Of a DNA stretch of 42,026 bases, positions 1 to 8,057 are shown piece after piece. This stretch comes from JADHMP01 sp016779985 (GTDB lineage Bacteria > Bacteroidota > Bacteroidia > Flavobacteriales > Flavobacteriaceae), in contig JADHMP010000014.1 in the NCBI GenBank assembly GCA_016779985.1, forward strand, positions 1 through 42,026, in the 5' to 3' direction. A program made the position numbers and the translations under genes. The notes under the pieces are model-generated. The model was not told where the DNA came from and searched no databases. It saw only the letters and a program-made list of their open reading frames with translations. The stretch's first letter is position 1; each line of letters starts with the position of its first letter.

Positions 1-2
1 GT

Positions 3-170
3 GATGTTTGGACAAACAATTGGTTCATATGGATGGGCACTGGGAATAAGACAGGAATTCGATTTTCAAACCGCGCTCATTTTGATATGAAGTGGGATAA
101 TGGAAAAATTATTGAAATGCTCTGTTATTTTGACAATACGGCACTAAATATGGAGATAACTGCTCAATAA
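3..170 (+). CDS. C-terminal fragment of an NTF2/SnoaL-like protein
   Basis: This is a partial gene cut by the window's left edge. Frame 3 is open from the first base to TAA at 168-170 and gives 55 residues. It contains WMGTGNKTG, an aromatic/His stretch (RAHFDMKW) and the end motif GKIIEMLCYFDNTAL. This Trp/Arg/His pattern followed by a GKI-x(5)-YFD strand is typical of the last two beta strands of nuclear transport factor 2 / SnoaL-like cone-fold domains. The catalytic role cannot be inferred from the fragment. A good intrinsic terminator follows 22 bp downstream, which supports this being a real gene end. The family call rests on motif resemblance only. Confidence 0.5.
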   Translation, partial: DVWTNNWFIWMGTGNKTGIRFSNRAHFDMKWDNGKIIEMLCYFDNTALNMEITAQ

Positions 171-192
171 AATCCCATATAGATAATCGCTG

Positions 193-220
193 AACCCTCT
201 TCACTACAAGAGGGTTTTTT
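193..220 (+). terminator. Intrinsic terminator after the NTF2-like gene
   Basis: A perfect 9-bp stem (AACCCTCTT at 193-201, AAGAGGGTT at 208-216) with a 6-nt loop runs into a T tract. It lies 22 bp after the stop of the partial upstream gene and ends its transcription. The next gene is convergent from the other strand. Confidence 0.85.
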
Positions 221-280
221 AATTTTATAAATCAAAACATAGATTAAATAGTATAGAACTGATTTAATCAATGTGAAAAT

Positions 281-1723
281 TTATTTGTTTAGAACATTAG
301 AATCAAGTTCTTGTTTTGACAGGTAATGTCCGTTTTTTATAACTGCATCAATAGCTTTTATGTTTTTTATATCGTCAAGGGGGTTTTGATTTAAAATGAC
401 TAGGTCTGCTATATAATTTTTTTTGATCCGTCCCAAAGAATCTTCCATTCTGAAATATTGAGCAGGATGCAGTGTTGCTGTTTGAATGGCACCAATTTCG
501 CTCAATCCACTTTCAACAAGCAGTTCTAATTCATAATGAAGACTGAACCCTGGAGTCAAATAGCCAAGAGGTGTGTCGGTGCCTGCCATAATAGTGATCT
601 CTTTTTTATTCATTTGACCAACTGTTTGCTGTATCCAATCAGAAAAAGCTTTTTGATCAGAGTCGATGTTATCGGTAGACTGTTGCTCTCTTGACAGCCA
701 AAGTTGTTTTGTTTTACTAGGTAACATCTCAAAGGATTGTTTCCAAAAATTTCTTTTAAATATTTTGTAGATGGGCACTTTGTAAATAGAAAGCGTAGGC
801 ACTTGAAAGGAGTTATTCTTTTTAATCACATCGAGAACATGTTCTAGCTCTGTGCTGTCTATGGCTTTTATAGCAAAAGATTTTTGTGCTCTGTGAATAG
901 AACCCCTCAACTCAATGCCCGGAAGTTTAGAACTGTTTTCTAACATTTTTCTGCGTGCCCTAAGGAGTGAATCTCTAGATTTTAGAGCTGTTAATTCAAT
1001 ATTTTTTATGTGTTCAAGGCTATTTAATCCTAACTCGGTGGCAGCGATGATATCCATACTCAGTGGCACATGCCCCGCCATTCTTAAGTTGTTTTTATTT
1101 GCAATTGCAGCCACTTCTTTGAATTGAGCTTCACTTAGCATCTCATATGCTTTTAGAAAATCAACTCCATTGTTTACCAATTCTTGCGTTTTTCTTCTTG
1201 TGTCTTCAACATCAATAGTTTGAATGGAAAGTTCAGCAATATTTTTTCCATCATATACATTAAACTTCCCATCAATTAGGGGACCAGCAATTTTAACTCT
1301 CGGAAAAATAGTTGGATTGCTTAAGCTTCTTTTTTTAATGCTATCTACAAAATGAAATGGTCCCCCTGTATCTCGTACGCTGGTGATGCCGTTGGAAAGA
1401 AATAAATCGGGCATGTATTTACCCAAGAAGGGATCAAAATAAAAGTGAACATGGCTATCCCAAAGGCCTGGAATTAAAAATTTACCCCTACCATCTATCA
1501 TTCTATTTTTATTAGAGAAGATTAACTTCTCAGCATTATCTATTTGTACAATCTTATTTCCTCTAATTACAAGGTTTATATTTTTTTCAAGGCCCTTATC
1601 AGGATGGATGATATTTATATTAGAAATACAAAGAGCATCTTGAAAATAGGCCTCTTTTTGGTGACAAGAAGAAAGGAATAAACAAAGAAAAAAAACACAA
1701 AAAAAGAAATAAAGATTTTTCAT
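281..1723 (-). CDS. Secreted amidohydrolase-family lipoprotein (imidazolonepropionase-like)
   Basis: 480 residues. The N-terminus has a hydrophobic segment ending in LSSC (Cys20), a lipoprotein signal, so the enzyme is probably anchored in the periplasm or outer membrane. The metal-dependent amidohydrolase fold is visible in order: HVH motif (DSHVHF, near residue 90), FLKAYE carrying the candidate bridging Lys, GHVP, LEH, and MAGTDTPLG with the catalytic-type Asp. The C-terminus returns to the small beta-sandwich (ADLVILNQNPLDDI). These features fit the imidazolonepropionase-related amidohydrolases that often act on dipeptides or cyclic amides. The substrate cannot be deduced. It diverges from the CBM9-like gene across a 118-bp gap containing an inverted repeat. 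Family call firm, substrate unknown. Confidence 0.85.
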   Translation of the reverse strand: MKNLYFFFCVFFLCLFLSSCHQKEAYFQDALCISNINIIHPDKGLEKNINLVIRGNKIVQIDNAEKLIFSNKNRMIDGRGKFLIPGLWDSHVHFYFDPFLGKYMPDLFLSNGITSVRDTGGPFHFVDSIKKRSLSNPTIFPRVKIAGPLIDGKFNVYDGKNIAELSIQTIDVEDTRRKTQELVNNGVDFLKAYEMLSEAQFKEVAAIANKNNLRMAGHVPLSMDIIAATELGLNSLEHIKNIELTALKSRDSLLRARRKMLENSSKLPGIELRGSIHRAQKSFAIKAIDSTELEHVLDVIKKNNSFQVPTLSIYKVPIYKIFKRNFWKQSFEMLPSKTKQLWLSREQQSTDNIDSDQKAFSDWIQQTVGQMNKKEITIMAGTDTPLGYLTPGFSLHYELELLVESGLSEIGAIQTATLHPAQYFRMEDSLGRIKKNYIADLVILNQNPLDDIKNIKAIDAVIKNGHYLSKQELDSNVLNK

Positions 1724-1773
1724 ATATTCAATAAAAATAGTGGATTTCTAATTTAGAATATACTTTTTTAAGT

Positions 1774-1808
1774 GTTTCATGACTGTAATAAATCACAAAC
1801 CATGAAAC
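1774..1808. promoter_or_regulatory. Inverted repeat between divergent genes, possible operator
   Basis: GTTTCATG (1774-1781) and CATGAAAC (1801-1808) form perfect 8-bp arms 19 nt apart, in the gap between two divergently transcribed genes. TATATTGCT follows at 1812-1820, 22 bp before the CBM9-like start, and resembles a flavobacterial -7 element with one base missing. The long spacer makes a dimer operator possible but unproven. No regulator gene is adjacent. Confidence 0.3.
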
Positions 1809-1841
1809 CCATATATTGCTTAACCTTCAAACTTTCTTAAA

Positions 1842-2897
1842 ATGCAATTGAAAATTTTGTTTTTTGGAGTTCTTTTTCTCCTTTGCTTTTCTTGCGCTCA
1901 ACCCCCATTGACCTCCCTTGATTCTGATCCTCTTCCTAAATTGTATATCTCTAAAAAAACTAAAGAGTCACCTTTAATTGATGGTTTAGAAGATACCCTA
2001 TGGGATAAAGCCAGTTGGACTGATTTGTTTATAGATATTGAAGGAGATCGTAATCCAAAATATGAAACGAGAGTAAAGATGCTTTGGAATGATAGAGCAC
2101 TCTATATTTTAGCTCAGATGGAAGAGCCCCACATTTGGGGGAATCTTAAACAACGTGACACTGTACTATTTTATAATAATGATTTTGAGGTTTTCATTGA
2201 CCCCAATGGAGACACTCATGACTACATGGAATTGGAAATAAATGCATTGAATACTGTTTGGGACCTTTTTCTAAATAAACCTTATTTAAACAAAAACAAA
2301 GTGGACAACCAATGGGATATTGTTGAGCTTCAATCAGCAGTTTCATATAATGGCACGCTCAATGATCCAACAGATGTCGATCAAGGGTGGACATTAGAAA
2401 TAGCGCTTCCTTGGAAAAGTTTGGTTAGAGGAAATAATGGGGACATTATACCATCAAATCAATTTTGGCGTATAAATTTTTCAAGAGTCAATTGGGATTT
2501 TAGTTTGAAAAACGGAAAATATAGAAGAAAGAAAGATCTCAATGGGAAATATCTTCCTGAATATAATTGGGTTTGGAGTCCACAATGGGCTATCAACATG
2601 CATCTACCAGAATTTTGGGGTTTTGTGTATTTTTCTGATGAAGAAACTGCTCCAGATGTCACGCATCCCAAGGAGGCAGCACTTATACTATGGATGTATA
2701 GAAACTTCAGAATACAGCAAGCTTTAGAAAAAAATGAAACCTACAAGAGTGAAACACCAAAGGCTTTGTTTGAAAATGAAGAAGTTGTTTTTGAAAAAAG
2801 GATATTTAATGATACTGTTTTTTGGGAAACTTTCAACCCTCACGATAAAAAAATCTACAAAATTAGAATAGACGGAAAATTAATAAGTACAGAATAA
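1842..2897 (+). CDS. CBM9-like (carbohydrate-binding family 9-like) lipoprotein
   Basis: 351 residues, starting with a signal peptide ending in LCFSC (Cys18), so a lipoprotein. From about residue 38 it follows the CBM9-like fold: a Pro-Leu-Ile-Asp-Gly opening, LWDKASW, then KMLWNDRALYILAQMEEPHIW, NNDFEVFIDPNGD, YMELEINALNTVWDLFL, and WTLEIALPWKSL. The C-terminal third is rich in Trp and Tyr. Such proteins are common in Bacteroidetes as surface or periplasmic sugar-binding proteins, sometimes associated with glycan utilisation. No catalytic residues are apparent. The next gene, the glycosylasparaginase, is convergent. Family call strong, ligand unknown. Confidence 0.85.
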   Translation: MQLKILFFGVLFLLCFSCAQPPLTSLDSDPLPKLYISKKTKESPLIDGLEDTLWDKASWTDLFIDIEGDRNPKYETRVKMLWNDRALYILAQMEEPHIWGNLKQRDTVLFYNNDFEVFIDPNGDTHDYMELEINALNTVWDLFLNKPYLNKNKVDNQWDIVELQSAVSYNGTLNDPTDVDQGWTLEIALPWKSLVRGNNGDIIPSNQFWRINFSRVNWDFSLKNGKYRRKKDLNGKYLPEYNWVWSPQWAINMHLPEFWGFVYFSDEETAPDVTHPKEAALILWMYRNFRIQQALEKNETYKSETPKALFENEEVVFEKRIFNDTVFWETFNPHDKKIYKIRIDGKLISTE

Positions 2898-2936
2898 ATT
2901 AATCGTTTTTAAAAAAAAAAGTAATTTAAAGTTTTG

Positions 2937-3914
2937 TCAAAAAGCTGAATTTGAAGGAACGTTATTGGTTTTTTTATTTTTGTGCTGGGTGAAGGAAAAA
3001 CCTTTCTGGATGCTAAATGCGCCTATTTCTCCTTTTTTGTTTGTGGCAATATAGGCTACTTGAAAATTTGGCTTACCTACTTGTTTTGAAAGAATTCTAC
3101 CAATGGCTATTTCGCAGGCTTCTTGAGGTGTTTTACCTTGACGCATAAGTTCTACAACTAGAAAACTACCCACCGTTTTCAGTACTTCTTCTCCAACACC
3201 TGTTGCCACAGCACCACCTACTTCATTATCAATAAACAAACCCGAACCTAGAATGGGAGAATCGCCTACTCGACCATGCATTTTATAGGCTAGACCGCTA
3301 GTGGTACACGCTCCAGACAAATTACCATCTCCATCAGAGCATAGCATTCCAATTGTATCGTGATTTTCAATATTAATTTCGGGGGTATAATTTCCTTTTT
3401 CTAACCATTTAAGCCATGCTTTTTTACTCGATTCACTTAATAAGTTTTCCTTCGTATACCCTTGGTCCAATGCAAATTTTTGAGCACCTTTTGAGGCAAG
3501 AATCACATGTGGAGTATGTTCCATCACATCTTTTGCTAGGGCGGCCACATGGATTATATTTTCTACAGCCACCACAGCCCCTCCATTTCCTTCATGATTC
3601 ATCACACAGGCATCTAGACTTACTATTCCGTCTCGGTCGGGAGCGCCACCAATACCCACAGTTGTGTTCAAAATGTTGGCTTCCTCAACAGCAACACCAA
3701 GCACCGCTGCATCCAAGGCATTGGCTCCTTGCTCAAGAGCTATACCCGCTTCTTGAGTGGCTGAAGGTACATTCCATGTGCTCAAGACATAGGGGCTTTT
3801 TTGAAAGGTGTTTTTTGAGGTTTTATTTTTCATAGGAGTTGAAAAGATTTTGGGTGATATCAACAAACTAGATAAACTCAATGAGCTACGATCGATAAAA
3901 GCTCTTCGTTTCAT
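2937..3914 (-). CDS. N4-(beta-N-acetylglucosaminyl)-L-asparaginase (glycosylasparaginase)
   Basis: 325 residues of the N-terminal-nucleophile hydrolase family that cleaves the GlcNAc-Asn bond of N-linked glycoproteins. The N-terminus (MKRRAFIDRSS plus a Ser/Leu stretch) resembles a Tat signal, so export is likely. The autoproteolysis and catalytic site is visible as HDTIGM (185-190), where Thr187 should become the N-terminal nucleophile. Downstream are SGACTTSGLAYK, GRVGDSPILGSG and the ATGVGEE turn, all typical of the beta subunit. The length fits the family. It ends 39 bp from the convergent CBM9-like gene. With the sialidase and fucosidases 15-20 kb away it may contribute to glycoprotein breakdown, which is an inference. 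Confidence 0.9.
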   Translation of the reverse strand: MKRRAFIDRSSLSLSSLLISPKIFSTPMKNKTSKNTFQKSPYVLSTWNVPSATQEAGIALEQGANALDAAVLGVAVEEANILNTTVGIGGAPDRDGIVSLDACVMNHEGNGGAVVAVENIIHVAALAKDVMEHTPHVILASKGAQKFALDQGYTKENLLSESSKKAWLKWLEKGNYTPEINIENHDTIGMLCSDGDGNLSGACTTSGLAYKMHGRVGDSPILGSGLFIDNEVGGAVATGVGEEVLKTVGSFLVVELMRQGKTPQEACEIAIGRILSKQVGKPNFQVAYIATNKKGEIGAFSIQKGFSFTQHKNKKTNNVPSNSAF

Positions 3915-4086
3915 AATTCTCTAAGATAAAAACTATTTTTTGTTCCACAATCTGAATTTCTAGTTGCTAAGCAAAAGTTTTTTTGAGGTCATTTATTTAG
4001 ATTAGTCAAAATTTTATTCTTATCCAGAAGAAATAATTATAATAACAATGAAATGCCTATTTTAGTTATTTTGTGAGCCATTGCAA

Positions 4087-7000
4087 ATGACTAATTATCA
4101 AAAGCTATTAAATGACAAGAAGACAGAAAAGAAATCTTCAGACGAAGAGGTGTCGGGAAATAATAATATTGAGGTCACTCATTTAGGAAAATTAGATCAA
4201 CAAGCAGAAAAAAGTAATTCTCAAAAAGCGCTTCAATTAACTGCATCAAAAGCAGCGCAATATAGTGAGAACAGTTCTTCAGCCAAATTTCAGTCTGAAG
4301 CTAAGAAAGTTACACAAAAGTTTGATTATGAGGAAGTTGAATCTGAAACAGTTTCGGAAAATACTGAAATTATTCAAGATGTAGGAGAAAAAGAAAATGG
4401 AACGCCTAATGATGCACCCCAAGATCAAGAACAAGAAGCAAAAGGGATTGAAGGCAGTATTTCATTGAAACCAGAGACTATTATCTTGGGGGGAAGTCAA
4501 GGCTTATATTCTAGAATAAAATCAGCTTTTGGTAATGACACTAGCTTTGGTAAGCTATTGAAATTAGTACAAAAATTTGAAACATTTGAAGATTCTGAAG
4601 AAAAGGACAAATTAAAGCCTGAAATTGTTGGAGTAGCAAAAGAGTGGCTTAAAAAACATCCAGAGCCAAAAAATGAAAAAAAGAATAAAGGGTTTAAAGG
4701 TTTTTTTAAAGGATTAGGTAAAAAAATAAATGATCTCACAGGAAAAACAAAAAACCAAGAAACGAAAAGAAAGTCAATCAAGTTGTTAGTCGAACAGATG
4801 GGAAATACCGCCAAAAATCAAAATGTTGAGGTGGTCAGAATGGCTAATAAAAATAGTCTTGGAGATAAAATAAAGAGCGTTTTTGGATTTAAAACTACTT
4901 TCCAAGAAATTGAAAAAGATTATCTGAAATATCAAAACAAGGTTTCTGGAGCACTCTCTGGGATGGAACCTTTGCTGGAAGTATTGAAAGAGATGGGACA
5001 TATATTAAATAAAATTCAACGATGGAGACAGGAGCATCAAGAAGATAAAGAAAAAGACGATAAGCAAATTATTTCTCAAAGAGGCGCCCTAAAAAAGATG
5101 GAGAGTGGAATAGCAAAAATGTATATCAGTGTTCGATTCAATCAGAATATTAATGCGACAGTTGATGGCTTATCCCTTTCTGAACTTAAAAAAGGGATTT
5201 TTGAGGCCCAACGCATTGCATTGTTTGTAACAATTGCAGATAAATCAATTTCTGGCAGTGGGCAAAATATCAAAATTTCAAAAAATGGTTTTGACTTTGA
5301 AGAAATAAAAATCAATTATGGCGACTCAATAAACGTAACAGAGGGATTCAAAGTTAAAGATCCTAATTTAATTGTAGGAAAGAAAGGGAGCAATTATACC
5401 ATAAGTGCAGATGGAAATATTGATCTCGATGTTGATACAAGTGATGTAAAGCTTCAGGCCAACGGAAGGGTAGGTCTGACCTATTTGACTGAAACCTCCA
5501 AGTTTGATCAGCCAGTTCTTAAAGGGGTTTCAGTGAGAGCCCAGTTATTTGGAGATAAACTCTCCCTTTCTGCATCAGATATTGATTTTTCAAAGGGGCT
5601 TTTTACTGCCAAACAAGGGACTCTTTTACTCCAACAGTTTGGGGTCGAAGGCAAAGCTTCAGCTCTTCGATTTAGTAAAAAGACAGGCCTTGATTGGGAT
5701 AATATTAGTGTCACTGTAAATCATAATATTGCTGCAGGAGACATTATAAAACTTGACAGCCCTAGGGCAAAAATAATGGGTAAAGCCAAAAACTATGAGT
5801 ATGAGTTAGACGGCACATTAGGACTTAATGTGCCCCTACCAAAGAATGCTACACTAGGGGCTAATGGGGATGTTCATATAGATGGAAACTCAAGAGATAA
5901 TTCATACTCAGTAAATGTGACTAATGGGGGCTTAGATTTAAAAATCAATGATTTAGTTGAGGCTAGAAGCACTGGGATAAACTTCAACCAGGAGACACAA
6001 ACCCTTTCGGCAGCATCCACCACCATGCTATTGAGTTTGTATGATAAGCAATTGTCTGCAAATGTCTCCGACTTAGAAGCCTCCAAAACAGGTATAGATT
6101 GGAGCCTCGCTAAATTTGCTTTGAGTGATCTTGCCCTTGGAAATTTTATTCATGTGAGTGGAATTGAAGCCGGCTTGAAAGGAAAAAAAGACAATTACGA
6201 TGCTTATGCAAAAGGTATTTTAGACATTAAAGAGGATCTGATTCCAGGAGCAGTAATAAACGCAAAAGGCATTGGTGTTAATTTTTCAAGAGAAAAAGGA
6301 AAATGGGCTTTTGGTTTAGAAGGTTCTCACCTTGGAATTAGTCTTTTTGATGGAAAACTAATTGCAGATGCTGAAGAGGTAAAATATGAAGCAGGCAAAC
6401 TTTCTCTAGAGCAAACAGCTATTAGCTTAAACTTACCTTATGCTGGACAATTGGATGCTACTGGTAAAAAGGTCAACATAGACATAGAAGGCCGAAAAAT
6501 TGATTGGGAGAGTTTGACTACCAAATTGCCAGAAATGGAATTAGGGAGTTTGAAATTAGATGCGGGACAAGCAGAGGTAATGGGTAAAAAAAACTATCCT
6601 CTTAAGATCAACGAGATTGGCGCTCAATTTTCTCAAGGCAGTTGGATTGAGGCCAAAGGTGGAGCTTCACTATTGTGGGATTACAAAACGAAAAAAATGC
6701 CTGAAGTCCAAGACTACAATATGGACTTCAGTGTTAATTCACCCAAAATGCCAGATGCATTTTTACCAGCTGGTTTGTGGCCAGTTTCATTTAAATTTGT
6801 CTTTCCCTTTCTTGCTGGACCAATACCTGTTGAAGCAGGACTTGAATTTAATGCCTCAGCTGGATTATCATTGGGGGTTCAAGGATCAGTAAAAAAGGTA
6901 GGTAAGCAATCCAAACTTGAAGGTGATGTTGATACAACCGCTGCACTTTCGGTAGCCTTGAAAGGATATGGAAGTGTTGGAAGTAGTGCGGCCATATCTA

Positions 7001-8025
7001 TTGGTGGATTTATCCAAGGAAAGGCTGAGGCAAATGCAGGAATGCATTTGGCATTAAAGGGAGATATAGATGAAAGTTTTAATTTTATTTCATTAAATGG
7101 AGATTTTGCTGTTAATGCTGATTTTATTGCAGCACTATCTGCAGGTGTTGAAGCCAGAGCACTTGTCGTTTTCCAAAAAACACTCTATGAAGTAACTCTC
7201 AAGCAATGGGATCTTGGGACCTCTACCTTTGAAGGAAGTTATGACTTCACAGGAAAGGAACCAAAATTGGATAAAAAATCTGGACTTTTCAAAGGGAATG
7301 AAACTAGTAAAGCTGATATAAATCCACCTAAAGAAGATCAGATTAGCCTCAATACAAAGGGCTATACTCAAGCTATGAATAAGTTTTATGAGATGCTTCA
7401 AGCGGATAATATTCCACTAAATACCGACTTAGATGTTGGAGAAGACAGAGTCTATTCTGAAGATGCGCTTTTGGCTAAAAAAGAAACTTTGATTAGTGCA
7501 TTGACAGCCTCTATTAAAAAGACGACTAATGATAAAAACTATAACAAATACAAAAATAAATACGATAAATGTGAAAATAAGCTACTTCAAAAGAAAACAA
7601 AACACGAAAACGAAGTTCAAAAAATCAAAGACTATATAGAAGCAATTAAAACTAATGATAGAAGCTTTTTTCAAAAACTAAGAGACAAGATCACTTTAAA
7701 ATCTCAAGAATCATATGAGAAAGCTTTAATAAAGGCAGATGAAAGTTATAAAATCAATGTAGAAAAAGACCTCGATAAACTCAAAGAGTATGATTCAAAA
7801 CTTTCGCTTTATAAAATGCAAATATTCCAATCAGAGACCTACATTAAAAATATAGATAATCTTATGAGTAATTTGGATGTTTCATTAAGTCAAATTGAAT
7901 CAGAAATTAAACAATATACAGAGAAACAAAAAGAACAGTCAGAATCAAGATATTCTTTAGAGTACTTCTTAGCAGACACAGAATTTGCTGAAAAAGAAGT
8001 GGACTATGATTTTGATGATGAATAG
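4087..8025 (+). CDS. Large repeat protein of unknown function (1312 residues), possibly eCIS-associated
   Basis: I do not recognise this gene. I chose ATG 4087; an in-frame TTG lies at 4081. There is no signal peptide. Residues 1-120 are polar and probably disordered, with a KLDQQAEKSNSQKALQL segment followed by a second Ala/Gln-rich helix, a pattern like the N-termini of proteins found in extracellular contractile injection loci. About 130-340 is Lys/Glu-rich and helical. About 390-850 is beta-rich and holds four tandem repeats, each with a (G)-(I/L/F)-D-(W/F) motif and, 30-33 residues later, a Gly/Lys-rich turn ending in Asn-Tyr. About 880-1030 is a Gly/Ala-rich hydrophobic part starting near FKFVFPFLAGPIPVEAG. 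The last 180 residues look coiled-coil. It stands alone, with a 166-bp gap upstream and a convergent gene downstream. Function unknown. Confidence 0.8.
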   Translation: MTNYQKLLNDKKTEKKSSDEEVSGNNNIEVTHLGKLDQQAEKSNSQKALQLTASKAAQYSENSSSAKFQSEAKKVTQKFDYEEVESETVSENTEIIQDVGEKENGTPNDAPQDQEQEAKGIEGSISLKPETIILGGSQGLYSRIKSAFGNDTSFGKLLKLVQKFETFEDSEEKDKLKPEIVGVAKEWLKKHPEPKNEKKNKGFKGFFKGLGKKINDLTGKTKNQETKRKSIKLLVEQMGNTAKNQNVEVVRMANKNSLGDKIKSVFGFKTTFQEIEKDYLKYQNKVSGALSGMEPLLEVLKEMGHILNKIQRWRQEHQEDKEKDDKQIISQRGALKKMESGIAKMYISVRFNQNINATVDGLSLSELKKGIFEAQRIALFVTIADKSISGSGQNIKISKNGFDFEEIKINYGDSINVTEGFKVKDPNLIVGKKGSNYTISADGNIDLDVDTSDVKLQANGRVGLTYLTETSKFDQPVLKGVSVRAQLFGDKLSLSASDIDFSKGLFTAKQGTLLLQQFGVEGKASALRFSKKTGLDWDNISVTVNHNIAAGDIIKLDSPRAKIMGKAKNYEYELDGTLGLNVPLPKNATLGANGDVHIDGNSRDNSYSVNVTNGGLDLKINDLVEARSTGINFNQETQTLSAASTTMLLSLYDKQLSANVSDLEASKTGIDWSLAKFALSDLALGNFIHVSGIEAGLKGKKDNYDAYAKGILDIKEDLIPGAVINAKGIGVNFSREKGKWAFGLEGSHLGISLFDGKLIADAEEVKYEAGKLSLEQTAISLNLPYAGQLDATGKKVNIDIEGRKIDWESLTTKLPEMELGSLKLDAGQAEVMGKKNYPLKINEIGAQFSQGSWIEAKGGASLLWDYKTKKMPEVQDYNMDFSVNSPKMPDAFLPAGLWPVSFKFVFPFLAGPIPVEAGLEFNASAGLSLGVQGSVKKVGKQSKLEGDVDTTAALSVALKGYGSVGSSAAISIGGFIQGKAEANAGMHLALKGDIDESFNFISLNGDFAVNADFIAALSAGVEARALVVFQKTLYEVTLKQWDLGTSTFEGSYDFTGKEPKLDKKSGLFKGNETSKADINPPKEDQISLNTKGYTQAMNKFYEMLQADNIPLNTDLDVGEDRVYSEDALLAKKETLISALTASIKKTTNDKNYNKYKNKYDKCENKLLQKKTKHENEVQKIKDYIEAIKTNDRSFFQKLRDKITLKSQESYEKALIKADESYKINVEKDLDKLKEYDSKLSLYKMQIFQSETYIKNIDNLMSNLDVSLSQIESEIKQYTEKQKEQSESRYSLEYFLADTEFAEKEVDYDFDDE
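5290..6600 (+). repeat. Four tandem ~135-codon protein repeats inside the 1312-residue gene
   Basis: The aromatic residue after the key Asp is encoded at 5296 (GFDF), 5695 (TGLDW), 6100 (TGIDW) and 6505 (KIDW). The spacings are 399, 405 and 405 nt, or 133, 135 and 135 residues. Each unit carries a second landmark, Asn-Tyr at 5395, 5794, 6196 and 6595, placed 33, 33, 32 and 30 residues after the aromatic. A (F/Y)-(G/D)-x-K-L-S-like strand recurs before the motif in units two to four. The DNA has diverged strongly, so this is an old protein duplication rather than a recent DNA repeat. Confidence 0.75.
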
Positions 8026-8057
8026 TCTGATGGAAGTCGTAATTCAATTTTTAGCTA

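Noticed and set aside
3416..3835. 139-codon open frame on the plus strand
   Set aside because: It is fully antisense to the glycosylasparaginase, which has all catalytic motifs. Its translation is low-complexity His/Leu/Pro without family features.
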